A DNA stretch of 57,304 nucleotides from Paenibacillus senegalensis JC66. GTDB lineage: Bacteria; Bacillota; Bacilli; Paenibacillales; NBRC-103111. This document shows, in pieces, positions 1 through 8,040 of this stretch. The notes below the pieces were generated by a model that was not told the DNA's origin, ran no database searches, and saw only the letters and a program-made list of their open reading frames with translations. The DNA is taken from contig NZ_HE610964.1 of NCBI RefSeq assembly GCF_000285515.1, forward strand, positions 125,583 to 182,886. The letters run 5' to 3'. The translations under genes were made by a program, and so were the position numbers. Each line of letters starts with the position of its first letter. Position 1 is the stretch's first letter.

Positions 1-16
1 AATATTACGAAAGCGT

Positions 17-421
17 TTACGGATAGAGAGCTGACAAATGAAGCGGCTTTCCTTTCTCGTGAAGCGTGATGACTTGTACAATATGGTCTCTATGCTGTTT
101 TAAGAAAGCATCCAACCCTGTATTCGTATGGAAAACCTGAACACATCCCCTTCTCTGGTTCCATTTCTCCACTATCGTTAATGTGGTATCCCTGGATCCG
201 CCGTCGAAGATGACGATCTTCACTTCTCTACCTCTGCACAAGGCCCGGGTGTAAATATGATTCATCTCTTTTTCTATTTCATTTTCATTATTATAAGTCA
301 TGATAATCACGATATCCGGATGAACTTCAGCAAGTTGATTCCTATAGAAGTAATAGATAGCATGCACTGACAGGATGCTCAATCCGAAAATTCCGGCAAC
401 TATAAGCAAACCGATCCCCAT
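17..421 (-). CDS. Small membrane-anchored protein resembling the start of a family 2 glycosyltransferase
   Basis: The 134-residue product begins with one hydrophobic segment (about residues 3-24). A short domain follows with VHPDIVIIMTYNNENEIEK and VKIVIFDGGSRDTT, which resembles the first strands and the nucleotide-binding turn of GT-A glycosyltransferases. Everything that normally follows (DxD motif, acceptor part) is missing, since full enzymes exceed 230 residues. The ATG has a good ribosome site (AAAGGAGG, 8 nt away), so it is probably expressed. It lies 52 bp downstream of degU and may be co-transcribed. Catalysis looks doubtful; it may be a non-catalytic relative or a remnant. Confidence 0.6.
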   Translation of the reverse strand: MGIGLLIVAGIFGLSILSVHAIYYFYRNQLAEVHPDIVIIMTYNNENEIEKEMNHIYTRALCRGREVKIVIFDGGSRDTTLTIVEKWNQRRGCVQVFHTNTGLDAFLKQHRDHIVQVITLHEKGKPLHLSALYP

Positions 422-473
422 AGCGGCTACCTCCTTTATGGAAATAGTATATGCCGTTTCAGGGGATCGGTTC

Positions 474-1196
474 CTAAAGGGTCACCCAGCCGTTTTTGAT
501 GGCCACAATGACCGCTTGCGTCCGATCATCAACCTCCAGCTTTTGCAAAATACTGCTGACGTGGTTTTTGACTGTTTTTTCGCTAATAAATAAAAACTCT
601 CCGATAGCTTTATTGCTTTTTCCTTCCGCCATAAGACGGAGCACCTCGGCTTCTCTTCTCGTTAGCGGACTGTTAGGCGAGTGAATGTATTTGACCCCCG
701 CCTCCTGCACTTCACCATCCACCGTAACTTTGCTGTCTTCCAAGTAGGTCATGCGGCGGAGCTGGTTGATTAGTTTGCCTGTCACCTTCGGATGAATATA
801 GGCATGGCCCGAGACTACCGAACGAATCGCATTAATTAATGACTCGGCCTCCATATCTTTAAGCAAATAACCGGAAGCCCCCTTGCGAAGTGTCTCGAAT
901 ACATAGCTTTCATCATCGTGGATCGATAGTATAATGACTTTAACAGATGGAAAAATCTCCTTTAGTTTTTGAGTGGCAACGACACCATTTTCCACCGGCA
1001 TATTAATGTCCATTAACACAATATCCGGATTAAGCGCATTACACAGCTCTATGACCTGGATTCCATCGCCGCATTCTCCTATGACCTCCAAGTCATTCTC
1101 CATGTTAATAATGCGCTTTACACCTTCGCGGAAAAGCTGATGGTCATCGGCCAACAACAGCTTCACCGTACGCTTCGGATTTTCCGTTATCACCAT
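474..1196 (-). CDS. degU: Two-component response regulator DegU
   Basis: The 240-residue protein is a NarL/FixJ-type regulator. It has an N-terminal receiver domain with acidic pocket D17/D18, probable phospho-acceptor D63 in DIVLMDINMP and the downstream lysine in GYLLKDM. The C-terminal LuxR-type helix-turn-helix is seen as LTRREAEVLRLMAEGKSN and FISEKTVKNHVSSILQKL. The sequence follows Bacillus DegU closely, including the DDRTQAVIVAIKNGWV end. DegU controls exoenzymes, motility and competence in Bacillus; its regulon here is inferred. Its ATG (site AAGGAGTGAAGCA) lies just after the degS stop, so the two form an operon. Confidence 0.95.
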   Translation of the reverse strand: MVITENPKRTVKLLLADDHQLFREGVKRIINMENDLEVIGECGDGIQVIELCNALNPDIVLMDINMPVENGVVATQKLKEIFPSVKVIILSIHDDESYVFETLRKGASGYLLKDMEAESLINAIRSVVSGHAYIHPKVTGKLINQLRRMTYLEDSKVTVDGEVQEAGVKYIHSPNSPLTRREAEVLRLMAEGKSNKAIGEFLFISEKTVKNHVSSILQKLEVDDRTQAVIVAIKNGWVTL

Positions 1197-1200
1197 TGCT

Positions 1201-2409
1201 TCACTCCTTCCTCTCTTCCGAACTTATTGGAATTAGCATTGTAATTTTGGTGCCCTGGTCTTTATTCGATTCAATGTCCATTCTGCCTTCCAAGAGATCT
1301 ACACGCTCGGTCATCCCCATCAAGCCATAATGATTACCGGTTAACATCTTGGATTCCATCTGTTTGACATCAAAACCGGTCCCATTGTCTTTAATTACAA
1401 TCTTCACCATATGTCGTTGGAATGTCATATCCAAGGAGATGTAGGAGGCGTTGGCATGCTTCAAAGCATTGGAAAAAGCCTCTTGAATCAATCGGTAAAC
1501 GGCTACTTCCATAGCGGAAGGCAACCGGCTCTCTCTGCCGGCCAGATCAAAGCGGGTGCGAATTTTGGTCTTCTCTTCAAAATCCTGAACGAACTTGCGC
1601 AAGGTTGGGATTAGTCCGAGATCGTCCAAAGCCATGGGGCGAAGATTGAAAATAATTTTGCGGACTTCTTCAAGACTGTCTCTTACCTGTTCCTTCAGAT
1701 CACCAAGCTCTTCCTTCACCGTTTCATACTGCTGCTGTCCCAGCATACGCTCCGCGATTTCTGTGCGAATCACTACATGGGCCATAGTCTGTGCCAATCC
1801 GTCATGAATTTCCCGAGCTATCCGTTTGCGCTCATCCTCTTGGGCCATTATGATCTTCAGGCCAAGAAGCTGTCGGGTTTTGGCTGATTCGAGCATACGC
1901 GTAACCTGGTTTAAATCGCCGGACAAATATTCCAGCACTACATTCATTTGTGAGACGAGGGTTTCGGCTCTTTCGATTTGCCCTTCGACGTTGCGAATTC
2001 GCTTCTGCAGCTCATCCCTCCGCATCTTCAGATGATTCTCTTTCTCCCGATAAACGGTCAGCTGCAGCTGCAGCTGGGTGGCCGCTTCATAAGAAATCCG
2101 AATATCTTCCTCAGTAAAACGGTGAAAATCCCGACTGACTTCAGTCAATCGGATTCTTGATTTCCGGTACTCCAGTTCTAGTTTATCTACCTGATCAATT
2201 GTGAGCAAAGTTTCTTCAGAAACACGCTCCAGCTCATTCTGCAATGAATTCATTTCATTGCGCGCGCTTTCGCTGATTTCGAATATTTTGTATTTGCTGC
2301 TCTCCATAACATTAATGGCGTTCTTGATGACGCGATCTATGGCATCTACTTTCACTCTGTCCAGTACCCCTTCAACATTGGGCTTGTCTTCCTGTAAACA
2401 TACTAACAC
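1201..2409 (-). CDS. degS: Sensor histidine kinase DegS (cytoplasmic, HisKA_3 type)
   Basis: This is the kinase partner of DegU. No membrane segment is visible, as expected for soluble DegS. The N-terminal half (about residues 20-190) is a long sensor coiled coil. The phospho-acceptor region is ERKRIAREIHDGLAQ with His202. The ATPase part has FSNALKHANAS (N box), DNGTGFD and GLMGMTERVDLLEG. The annotated start is a GTG without a convincing ribosome site; an in-frame GTG at about 2355, preceded by GAAGGGG and closer to the length of the Bacillus protein, is an alternative. degU follows 4 bp later. Confidence 0.93.
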   Translation of the reverse strand: MLVCLQEDKPNVEGVLDRVKVDAIDRVIKNAINVMESSKYKIFEISESARNEMNSLQNELERVSEETLLTIDQVDKLELEYRKSRIRLTEVSRDFHRFTEEDIRISYEAATQLQLQLTVYREKENHLKMRRDELQKRIRNVEGQIERAETLVSQMNVVLEYLSGDLNQVTRMLESAKTRQLLGLKIIMAQEDERKRIAREIHDGLAQTMAHVVIRTEIAERMLGQQQYETVKEELGDLKEQVRDSLEEVRKIIFNLRPMALDDLGLIPTLRKFVQDFEEKTKIRTRFDLAGRESRLPSAMEVAVYRLIQEAFSNALKHANASYISLDMTFQRHMVKIVIKDNGTGFDVKQMESKMLTGNHYGLMGMTERVDLLEGRMDIESNKDQGTKITMLIPISSEERKE

Positions 2410-2607
2410 AATTTGAAGAACGATTGGAGAGCTTCAATAGAACTATTTTACCATATTCTCGCATCATGTATAGAACGCCACTAACTAAAAATTTAATTTT
2501 TTGTCGAATAATTGCTGAGATTACCCTTTTAACCCATTTCTCAATATCCCGCAAGACTTACTCGCACCCTGCGACTAATCAACCAAAAGCCTGATATTAT
2601 CTTTTAG

Positions 2608-2631
2608 CAAAAAAACCAGTCCGTGGTCTCA
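2608..2631 (-). terminator. Weak terminator-like hairpin after the phosphodiester glycosidase gene
   Basis: Read on the minus strand, a 6-7 bp stem containing two G-T pairs (AGACCA / TGGTTT, loop CGGAC) runs into seven T residues. It lies about 30 nt past the stop of the gene ending at 2661. The stem is short, so termination is uncertain. The remaining gap up to degS (2410-2607) is AT-rich and shows no further clear signal. Confidence 0.4.
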
Positions 2632-2660
2632 ACTCCAAAAGCATCCTTAGTTCACTAGAT

Positions 2661-5321
2661 CTATTCCAAAGTCACTGTAAGGGTAGGTTGATCCCACGAC
2701 ACTTTCCAGCCAAAATTTTCGGATAGAATTCTCAGTGGCACCATGGTCCTTTCATTAATCAGTTGCGGCGGCACTTCAGCTGTTACCAATTCACCGTTAA
2801 TCACCGTATCTAATTGGTCCAGCCAAAATTCAGCCATATTTCCGTCTCTGTAAATAGTCACCTTGCGTTCAACATCACCAACCTGCCACGGAACTACTTC
2901 TCCGCCCATGGCCTCCACTACAAAACGGATGGGCACCAACGTATTGCCATCAATGAGCACAGGTGCCTGATCGATTTGCATCCGCTGCCCGTTAACAACA
3001 ATTTGAGATTGATCGATAGTCAGACTCACTTTATTTCTCGATGCACTCATATCTTGGGATTTGTAACGGAATGAAAGGTTATCGAAGCCAATGGTCGATT
3101 GGCGTGCCCGCGTCTCGCGACCCTCGTCAATATCCGCAACATACAAGCGAGTCAACTTGACCGGGTAAGCCATGTCGAAACTGGAGAAGTCTCCGCTGAC
3201 CGTCCGCCAGCCGAGCCAATCTACCTGTTTGGCCAGATCGACCCGATGGGTCTTCCCTCCAGCATCAATCAGTTCTGCTCTAAGCCAATGATTACTCGCA
3301 TCTCCCCACACGTCCAGGCTCATGGATTGCGGTTGGCCTTCCAACACAATTCCATCCGTTCCGAACTCAGTATAGGCAGCCAAAGTCCCAATCGCTTCCT
3401 CAACAAAATTTACTGTCATTTGGGCGGCATGCTGTCCAGCCGGCAATTCAAGCATCCCTTCCACTATAGACACATCGCCATCGACCCCTAACGTACTACT
3501 AAAGGATACATGAGGAGCATTCTCCTCGAAATCTGTCCACAGCTTATCCACACCTGGAGTCATGTCAAGAATTGTGCTAAACCCATCATAAGTAGCGATC
3601 AATTGTCCGCCGCTGTAGTTCTCATCCAAACTGGAAATAATAAGCTGATCACCGACGACTTCACCTTCAAATCCTCTCATATTCCAGTCAAAGGAAGCGG
3701 CAGGGATTACCCTTTCCGTTCCGTCCCTTAACCATGCTTTTACCGCCAAATCGATTGTTCCGTTCTCAATCAGAACGCTGCTGGATGGAATGATTTGCAA
3801 CCGGGCAATGTCTTTTCTTTGCACAACGTTCACTTCTGTACTTGCCTTTGCCTGGCCTGACGTCACATGAATCGTGGACGTTCCTTTTCTTGTTGGTGTA
3901 TAAACATTATCTGCAAACGTCCCCGCGTTATCGCTGACAGACCATTGAGCGGGGTCTTCCAGCTGAGGAATAGGATTGTAGTAGACATCATAGCCTCTGG
4001 CCGTATAAACCCCAGGCTCGTTAAGAAAGAGCGAATCCGGGCCGGAGATCTTTAGTCCCAATGCCTCCCCTTTAGGAGCTGTCGTGAACACTCCAATCCC
4101 ATTAACGACACGCCGCTGGTAATTCGATTCCGGAATGCCAACTAATTGAACTCCAAGCTCTCCTAACGGTCTGGCGACCATCTGGGACGAACCGCCGCCA
4201 TCAAGATTAATGCCTTTCCATACGCCGATTTGTATCATTACATCTTGCAACTCAGCAAAGCTCATTCCAGCACTACTGCCGTTGTCTTCAACATTGATCA
4301 AGTAAGCAAACTTCTCATCCTGTGAAAATCCAACCGCTGTCCGCGCGCGAAAACCGTTCGGTTCAGCACCAGATCTTGAGTATGAAGTTGGTTTGCCATT
4401 GTCGACAAGAATCGTATGTCCGCCAATCAGCATTTTAAAATCAGAAGCTTTATAGCTTTTTGTCGGATCGCGTGGAATAATGTTGTATTCAGCAGATACG
4501 GGTTCACCCACACTGAGGTTATTGATTACAAATTCTGCACCTTTCCCCGAAGCCCGCAATATGTATCCGTCCTCCGGCGGAGTCATATCCAAAACACCAT
4601 TTACTCTAATATCCTGAACAATTCCATCCTGCACCAGAACCTCGGTAGGTACAGTTACTCCATCATTGGCCCGAACCGGACTACCCCATGCATCCGTATA
4701 TAAGAAAATACTATCGATCATACTGTGCTGGCCACTAGGTTCGAACCAGTAGTAAGTCTTGTTAACTCCGCCTAAGTTATAGCTATTTCCATTGGCTGCT
4801 GTAACCCAGCCCGTAAAAGTAAACGTATCGATTATCGGTCGGTTGTCCATTGTTACCCCGAAGCTGTAGAATCCTGGAAGCTCGTTAGGGGTAGCTCGGA
4901 TCTCGTTATTAGTTATTTGAGGTCCCATTGGAGCCAAATCAGCTTTTGTATTGTAGAAGTCACCATTAACTCCAGCTATCGCTCCGCTATCGCTAGCCAT
5001 ACCTTTGACCGTATTCGGCTTAGTAAATTTATCATTTTGACCTGTCATCACATCCAAATGGATATATGGATTTTGCAGTGCGATCTCTACGACATTCACT
5101 TTTACATTAGCCGTCTTGCCCTTTCTCGTTGAGGTATAATTATATTTTTTTAAGATGGCCCCCGCAGAGATAATTTCTTGACCTTGATAGGTTACTTTCC
5201 CGGATGCTTCTGCCGGACTCGGCATAACTGTCCAGGATTGCATGATCAGGCCAGCAGCTAACAGTATGGCTGCAGCACGTTTCCGCCACTTCTTTCTCGT
5301 CTGCTCTTGCCGTTGAATCAT
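2661..5321 (-). CDS. Secreted phosphodiester glycosidase (NAGPA) family protein with stalk domain
   Basis: The 886-residue product has a basic N-terminus and hydrophobic signal (about residues 13-40, ending near AEAS). A NAGPA/DUF2233 domain covers about residues 90-415, with IAGVNGDFYNT and the signature GINLDGGGSSQM. An Ig-like region follows (about 430-520), then a beta-rich, carbohydrate-binding-like segment (about 610-750). A C-terminal copper amine oxidase N-like stalk domain (about 765-886) has two halves with VPIRFV and VPLRIL. NAGPA enzymes remove sugars from phosphodiesters; the bacterial substrate is often a wall or exopolymer, and here it is unknown. The gene stands alone between metK and degS. 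Confidence 0.85.
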   Translation of the reverse strand: MIQRQEQTRKKWRKRAAAILLAAGLIMQSWTVMPSPAEASGKVTYQGQEIISAGAILKKYNYTSTRKGKTANVKVNVVEIALQNPYIHLDVMTGQNDKFTKPNTVKGMASDSGAIAGVNGDFYNTKADLAPMGPQITNNEIRATPNELPGFYSFGVTMDNRPIIDTFTFTGWVTAANGNSYNLGGVNKTYYWFEPSGQHSMIDSIFLYTDAWGSPVRANDGVTVPTEVLVQDGIVQDIRVNGVLDMTPPEDGYILRASGKGAEFVINNLSVGEPVSAEYNIIPRDPTKSYKASDFKMLIGGHTILVDNGKPTSYSRSGAEPNGFRARTAVGFSQDEKFAYLINVEDNGSSAGMSFAELQDVMIQIGVWKGINLDGGGSSQMVARPLGELGVQLVGIPESNYQRRVVNGIGVFTTAPKGEALGLKISGPDSLFLNEPGVYTARGYDVYYNPIPQLEDPAQWSVSDNAGTFADNVYTPTRKGTSTIHVTSGQAKASTEVNVVQRKDIARLQIIPSSSVLIENGTIDLAVKAWLRDGTERVIPAASFDWNMRGFEGEVVGDQLIISSLDENYSGGQLIATYDGFSTILDMTPGVDKLWTDFEENAPHVSFSSTLGVDGDVSIVEGMLELPAGQHAAQMTVNFVEEAIGTLAAYTEFGTDGIVLEGQPQSMSLDVWGDASNHWLRAELIDAGGKTHRVDLAKQVDWLGWRTVSGDFSSFDMAYPVKLTRLYVADIDEGRETRARQSTIGFDNLSFRYKSQDMSASRNKVSLTIDQSQIVVNGQRMQIDQAPVLIDGNTLVPIRFVVEAMGGEVVPWQVGDVERKVTIYRDGNMAEFWLDQLDTVINGELVTAEVPPQLINERTMVPLRILSENFGWKVSWDQPTLTVTLE

Positions 5322-5429
5322 AGTTGTCTCTCCTCCAAATCTCGTTTCTCACTATATATAGACTACTAGGGATAGTGAAAAGTTACGATAGAAAAGGAAA
5401 ATTCTCCATTTTTCGATAAGGCTAGACAA

Positions 5430-5470
5430 AGAAAAACCCCTCTCTTTTTCTTAAATATAGAGAAGGGTTT
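5430..5470 (-). terminator. Rho-independent terminator of metK
   Basis: On the minus strand, a 12-bp stem (AAACCCTTCTCT with AGAGAGGGGTTT, one mismatch) is followed by TTTTTC. It begins about 90 nt after the metK stop and separates metK from the next gene. Confidence 0.85.
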
Positions 5471-5561
5471 AATAATGTTCCATTGTAAGCTGTTCTTTAG
5501 TTAAAAACGTGCGAGGAAGTAGTAGAAGTTGTAAAGTATATGCGTTAGGCTGTTGTAGCTT

Positions 5562-6767
5562 TTAAGCCATAGCATCTTTCTTCAGCAGCTCTGCTTTATC
5601 CGTTCTTTCCCAAGGCAGATCAACATCGGTCCTTCCAAAATGGCCATATGCTGCTGTTTGCTTATAAATAGGCTGCCTTAATTCCAGCTCTTTAATGATC
5701 CCCGCAGAACGAAGATCAAAGTGTTTGCTAATGACTTCTACCAGCTTTGCTTCGCTAACTTTTCCAGTTCCAAATGTATCTACACTAATGGATACAGGGC
5801 GTGCTACACCGATAGCGTAAGCTAATTGGATTTCACATTTTTCAGCCAAGCCTGCTGCTACTACGTTCTTCGCTACATATCTTGCTGCATATGCGGCAGA
5901 CCGGTCTACCTTGGTCGGATCTTTTCCGGAGAAAGCCCCTCCGCCGTGACGCGCGTAACCGCCATACGTATCAACGATAATTTTACGCCCGGTTAAACCG
6001 GCATCTCCCTGAGGGCCGCCGATTACAAAACGGCCAGTCGGGTTGATAAAATACTTGGTATTCTCATCCAGAAATTCATTTGGGACAACCGGTGCAATTA
6101 CGTGTTCTTTGATATCCTTTTGAATCTGCTCTAAAGTAATGTCTTCCGAGTGCTGCGTTGATACAACGATTGTATCCACGCGAAGCGGTTTGTCGTTTTC
6201 GTATTCCACGGTAACTTGTGTTTTGCCATCCGGGCGCAAATAAGGCAGCGTACCGTTTTTACGGACCTCAGCTAATTGTCTGGCCAAGCGGTGAGACAAA
6301 GCGATAGGCATTGGCATTAGCTCTGGGGTTTCATTGACAGCAAAACCAAACATTAACCCCTGATCTCCAGCGCCTAGTGCTTCGATTTCTTCATCAGACA
6401 TTTGGCCTTCTCTTGCTTCCAAAGCTTTATCTACACCTTGGGCAATGTCAGCCGACTGCTCGTTCAAAGAAGTTAATACTGCGCACGTTTTGTAGTCGAA
6501 TCCGTACTTAGCTCTAGTGTAGCCTATATCCTTAATCGTATTCCGGACAATAGACGGAATATCGATGTAATCGGCGCGGCTTGAAATCTCCCCGATCACC
6601 AAAACAAGCCCTGTAGCAACCGACACTTCGCACGCAACCCGAGCATTTGGGTCTTCCTTTAGAAATGCATCCAATACGGCGTCCGAAATTTGATCACAAA
6701 TTTTATCGGGATGTCCTTCTGTCACGGATTCAGAAGTAAATAATTTTTTATTCGTTGAAGTCGTCAC
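5562..6767 (-). CDS. metK: S-adenosylmethionine synthetase
   Basis: The 401-residue enzyme makes S-adenosylmethionine from methionine and ATP in the cytoplasm. Its hallmarks are [18 protein letters not shown] at the N-terminus (substrate and metal binding), [12 protein letters not shown] (ATP-binding loop) and [16 protein letters not shown] (phosphate-binding loop). Length and motif order are normal. The start is a GTG with GGGGG about 8 nt upstream; a nearby ATG is out of frame and stops at once. It is a single-gene unit with its own sigma-A promoter and a compact attenuator-like leader in place of the long S-box (SAM-I) riboswitch common before metK in Bacilli. Confidence 0.97.
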   Translation of the reverse strand: MTTSTNKKLFTSESVTEGHPDKICDQISDAVLDAFLKEDPNARVACEVSVATGLVLVIGEISSRADYIDIPSIVRNTIKDIGYTRAKYGFDYKTCAVLTSLNEQSADIAQGVDKALEAREGQMSDEEIEALGAGDQGLMFGFAVNETPELMPMPIALSHRLARQLAEVRKNGTLPYLRPDGKTQVTVEYENDKPLRVDTIVVSTQHSEDITLEQIQKDIKEHVIAPVVPNEFLDENTKYFINPTGRFVIGGPQGDAGLTGRKIIVDTYGGYARHGGGAFSGKDPTKVDRSAAYAARYVAKNVVAAGLAEKCEIQLAYAIGVARPVSISVDTFGTGKVSEAKLVEVISKHFDLRSAGIIKELELRQPIYKQTAAYGHFGRTDVDLPWERTDKAELLKKDAMA

Positions 6768-6779
6768 TCCATCGACCCC

Positions 6780-6848
6780 CTAGTTCATAGTAGCCTTACA
6801 CAAAAAAACAACCTGCTCCCGTAGGAGAGGAGGTTGGATAACCTTCAT
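6780..6848 (-). CDS. Candidate 22-codon leaderless upstream ORF before metK
   Basis: An ATG lies 6 nt after the predicted -10 box, where transcription would be expected to begin, so the RNA may start with this codon. The frame runs through the whole hairpin and T-run and stops at TAG directly before the metK ribosome site. The peptide would read MKVIQPPLLREQVVFLCKAT plus MN. It may be a chance ORF, but its ends match the regulatory boundaries. It has no ribosome site, no methionine run and no known relatives that I recognise. Confidence 0.25.
   Translation of the reverse strand: MKVIQPPLLREQVVFLCKATMN
6803..6845 (-). promoter_or_regulatory. Short attenuator-like leader of metK (mutually exclusive hairpins)
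   Basis: On the minus strand a terminator-like hairpin is formed by AACCT-C-CTCTC and GGGAG-C-AGGTT with a 4-nt loop and a C-C mismatch, followed by eight T-rich residues. Just upstream, AGGTT-ATCC-AACCT can form a competing hairpin that uses the same AACCT strand. Folding of the first hairpin would free the second terminator arm. The whole element is only about 45 nt long. The ligand or factor that decides between the two folds cannot be seen. Confidence 0.6.
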
Positions 6849-6854
6849 GTTCAA

Positions 6855-6883
6855 ATAGTACTTTATTTGTCTAAGGCTGTCAA
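6855..6883 (-). promoter_or_regulatory. Sigma-A promoter of metK
   Basis: A perfect TTGACA -35 box (6878-6883) and TACTAT -10 box (6855-6860) are separated by 17 bp. Transcription should start near 6848, giving a leader of about 80 nt before the metK GTG. Confidence 0.85.
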
Positions 6884-6971
6884 TTGGTGTATGTCATGAG
6901 TTTGACTCACTTTACAGATCACTAAAAAGTACTCTTAGGACTTTCTATTATTTTACTTTTTATAGCATTTG

Positions 6972-7001
6972 TTTACATTTATAACCTAATTATGGTAGAA
7001 T
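6972..7001 (+). promoter_or_regulatory. Probable sigma-A promoter of the small secreted protein gene
   Basis: TTTACA (6972-6977) and TAGAAT (6996-7001) are spaced 18 bp apart and precede the ATG at 7045 by a short leader with a strong AAGGAGG ribosome site. It diverges from the metK promoter. Confidence 0.6.
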
Positions 7002-7044
7002 GAGGTTAGCGCCAGCTAATTTGCTATTATAAGGAGGTATTTAT

Positions 7045-7464
7045 ATGAACAAGAAATTGATAACCACGTTACTATCAATTATTTTATTATTCTCTATTTC
7101 CTCGTCCGCTTTTGCTAATACTTCCCGACAAACTGCCGATCCCATTTCAATGAACTCTAGTGTAAGTGGTGCTTTGCCTCAGAATACATCTCATTGGTAC
7201 AAATGGACCAACAATACTGGATCCAGCGTAAGTTTTACTGCTTTATTACAATCTCCTGCGGGCATTAATTATAATTTGGTAATGATTCATCAAACAAGAT
7301 TTGGTACTGAGATTACAATCCCAGCATCAGATATGGGTCCTGGACAAGTTGATGGTGTTCAAGGAAGCCATGTAGCTCCAGGTGAAACTTTATTCTTTCA
7401 AATTTCAGGCAACTCTTCCCGAGATTATGGGGGCTATTACGTTTTTTACTTACAAAGTCCATAA
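7045..7464 (+). CDS. Small secreted protein of unknown function, PPC-like beta domain
   Basis: The 139-residue product starts with a classical signal peptide (MNKK, a hydrophobic core, cleavage likely after AFA near residue 25). The mature part of about 114 residues is rich in Ser, Asn and Gly, has no cysteine, and alternates beta-prone segments such as SHWYKWTNNTGSSVSFTALL and GETLFFQISG. That pattern resembles bacterial pre-peptidase C-terminal (PPC) domains, usually attached to proteases; here it stands alone. A strong ribosome site, own promoter and perfect terminator mark it as a single-gene transcription unit. It is the only convincing plus-strand gene in the window. Function unknown. 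Confidence 0.8.
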   Translation: MNKKLITTLLSIILLFSISSSAFANTSRQTADPISMNSSVSGALPQNTSHWYKWTNNTGSSVSFTALLQSPAGINYNLVMIHQTRFGTEITIPASDMGPGQVDGVQGSHVAPGETLFFQISGNSSRDYGGYYVFYLQSP

Positions 7465-7475
7465 GCTACCTAAGG

Positions 7476-7510
7476 AAAACACCTTCAAGGAAACTTGAAG
7501 GTGTTTTTAA
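7476..7510 (+). terminator. Strong bidirectional terminator after the small secreted protein
   Basis: A perfect 14-bp stem (7476-7489 with 7494-7507), GAAA loop, lies 12 nt after the stop codon. A T-run follows on the plus strand, and A-tracts on the other side could also serve the converging SASP gene. Confidence 0.92.
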
Positions 7511-7604
7511 TGGAACTTGGTAACGTATGAATTTATTTACCAGTAAATAACTAAAAGATTCAGGTAGATGAAAAGAAAACCAATCGAATCATCGAATAAA
7601 AAAA

Positions 7605-7880
7605 TTACAGATTAAAGAGGGTTTCTTCAGCTTTCTGAATTAAGCGTTTAGTAATGGTTCCACCGACTGCACCAGTATCTCTAGAGGATAAATGTCCCCA
7701 ATAGTGCTCCTTTTGCGAATTTCGAGAGAATGTACCAAGCTCTCCTGCAAATTCTGCATCTGCATTCGAAAAACTAACGGAATGATTACCGATGGGAAGT
7801 CCAAGTTCAGCGGCAATTTCATACTTTAATTGATCTAAAGCTTGCTTGCTTTCAGGAACCAATTTATTCGATTTAGCCAT
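7605..7880 (-). CDS. Alpha/beta-type small acid-soluble spore protein
   Basis: The 91-residue protein carries the two SASP signatures. The first is a helix around SKQALDQLKYEIAAELGLP. The second is YWGHLSSRDTGAVGGTITKR, matching the DNA-contacting G-(S/A)-VGG region. EFAGELG is a plausible germination-protease cleavage site. These proteins coat spore DNA and protect it from UV and heat. It is longer than the usual 60-72 residues because of an insertion between the two halves. The ribosome site AAGGAGGTGA is strong. Expression late in the forespore under sigma-G is expected from the family, but I do not see a clean sigma-G promoter. Confidence 0.92.
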   Translation of the reverse strand: MAKSNKLVPESKQALDQLKYEIAAELGLPIGNHSVSFSNADAEFAGELGTFSRNSQKEHYWGHLSSRDTGAVGGTITKRLIQKAEETLFNL

Positions 7881-8003
7881 ATAGAGTCACCTCCTTATCA
7901 GGTATCCTCTAGTATTGCTCAATCGTCCAACTTCACACGTAAAACAAAATGTCAGTTCAAGAAAATTTATGGTTAGGTTATGCACAATTACGGAAATTAT
8001 CAC

Positions 8004-8036
8004 AACGCTTTACATGAAGCGAAACTCTAAAGCGTT
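8004..8036. repeat. Inverted repeat just past the stop of the 8041 gene
   Basis: AACGCTTT (8004-8011) and AAAGCGTT (8029-8036) form an 8-bp stem with a 17-nt loop. No T-run follows on the minus strand, so it is not a typical terminator; it could stabilise the 3' end of the transcript. Confidence 0.4.
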
Positions 8037-8040
8037 TCGT

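Noticed and set aside
6768-7044. S-box (SAM-I) riboswitch before metK
   Set aside because: The S-box core sequences are not present on the minus strand up to the divergent gene, and the promoter leaves only about 80 nt of leader.
7910-7935. Sigma-G promoter before the SASP gene
   Set aside because: AATACTA resembles a -10 box, but the only -35-like sequence is at a spacing (13 bp) too short for the family.
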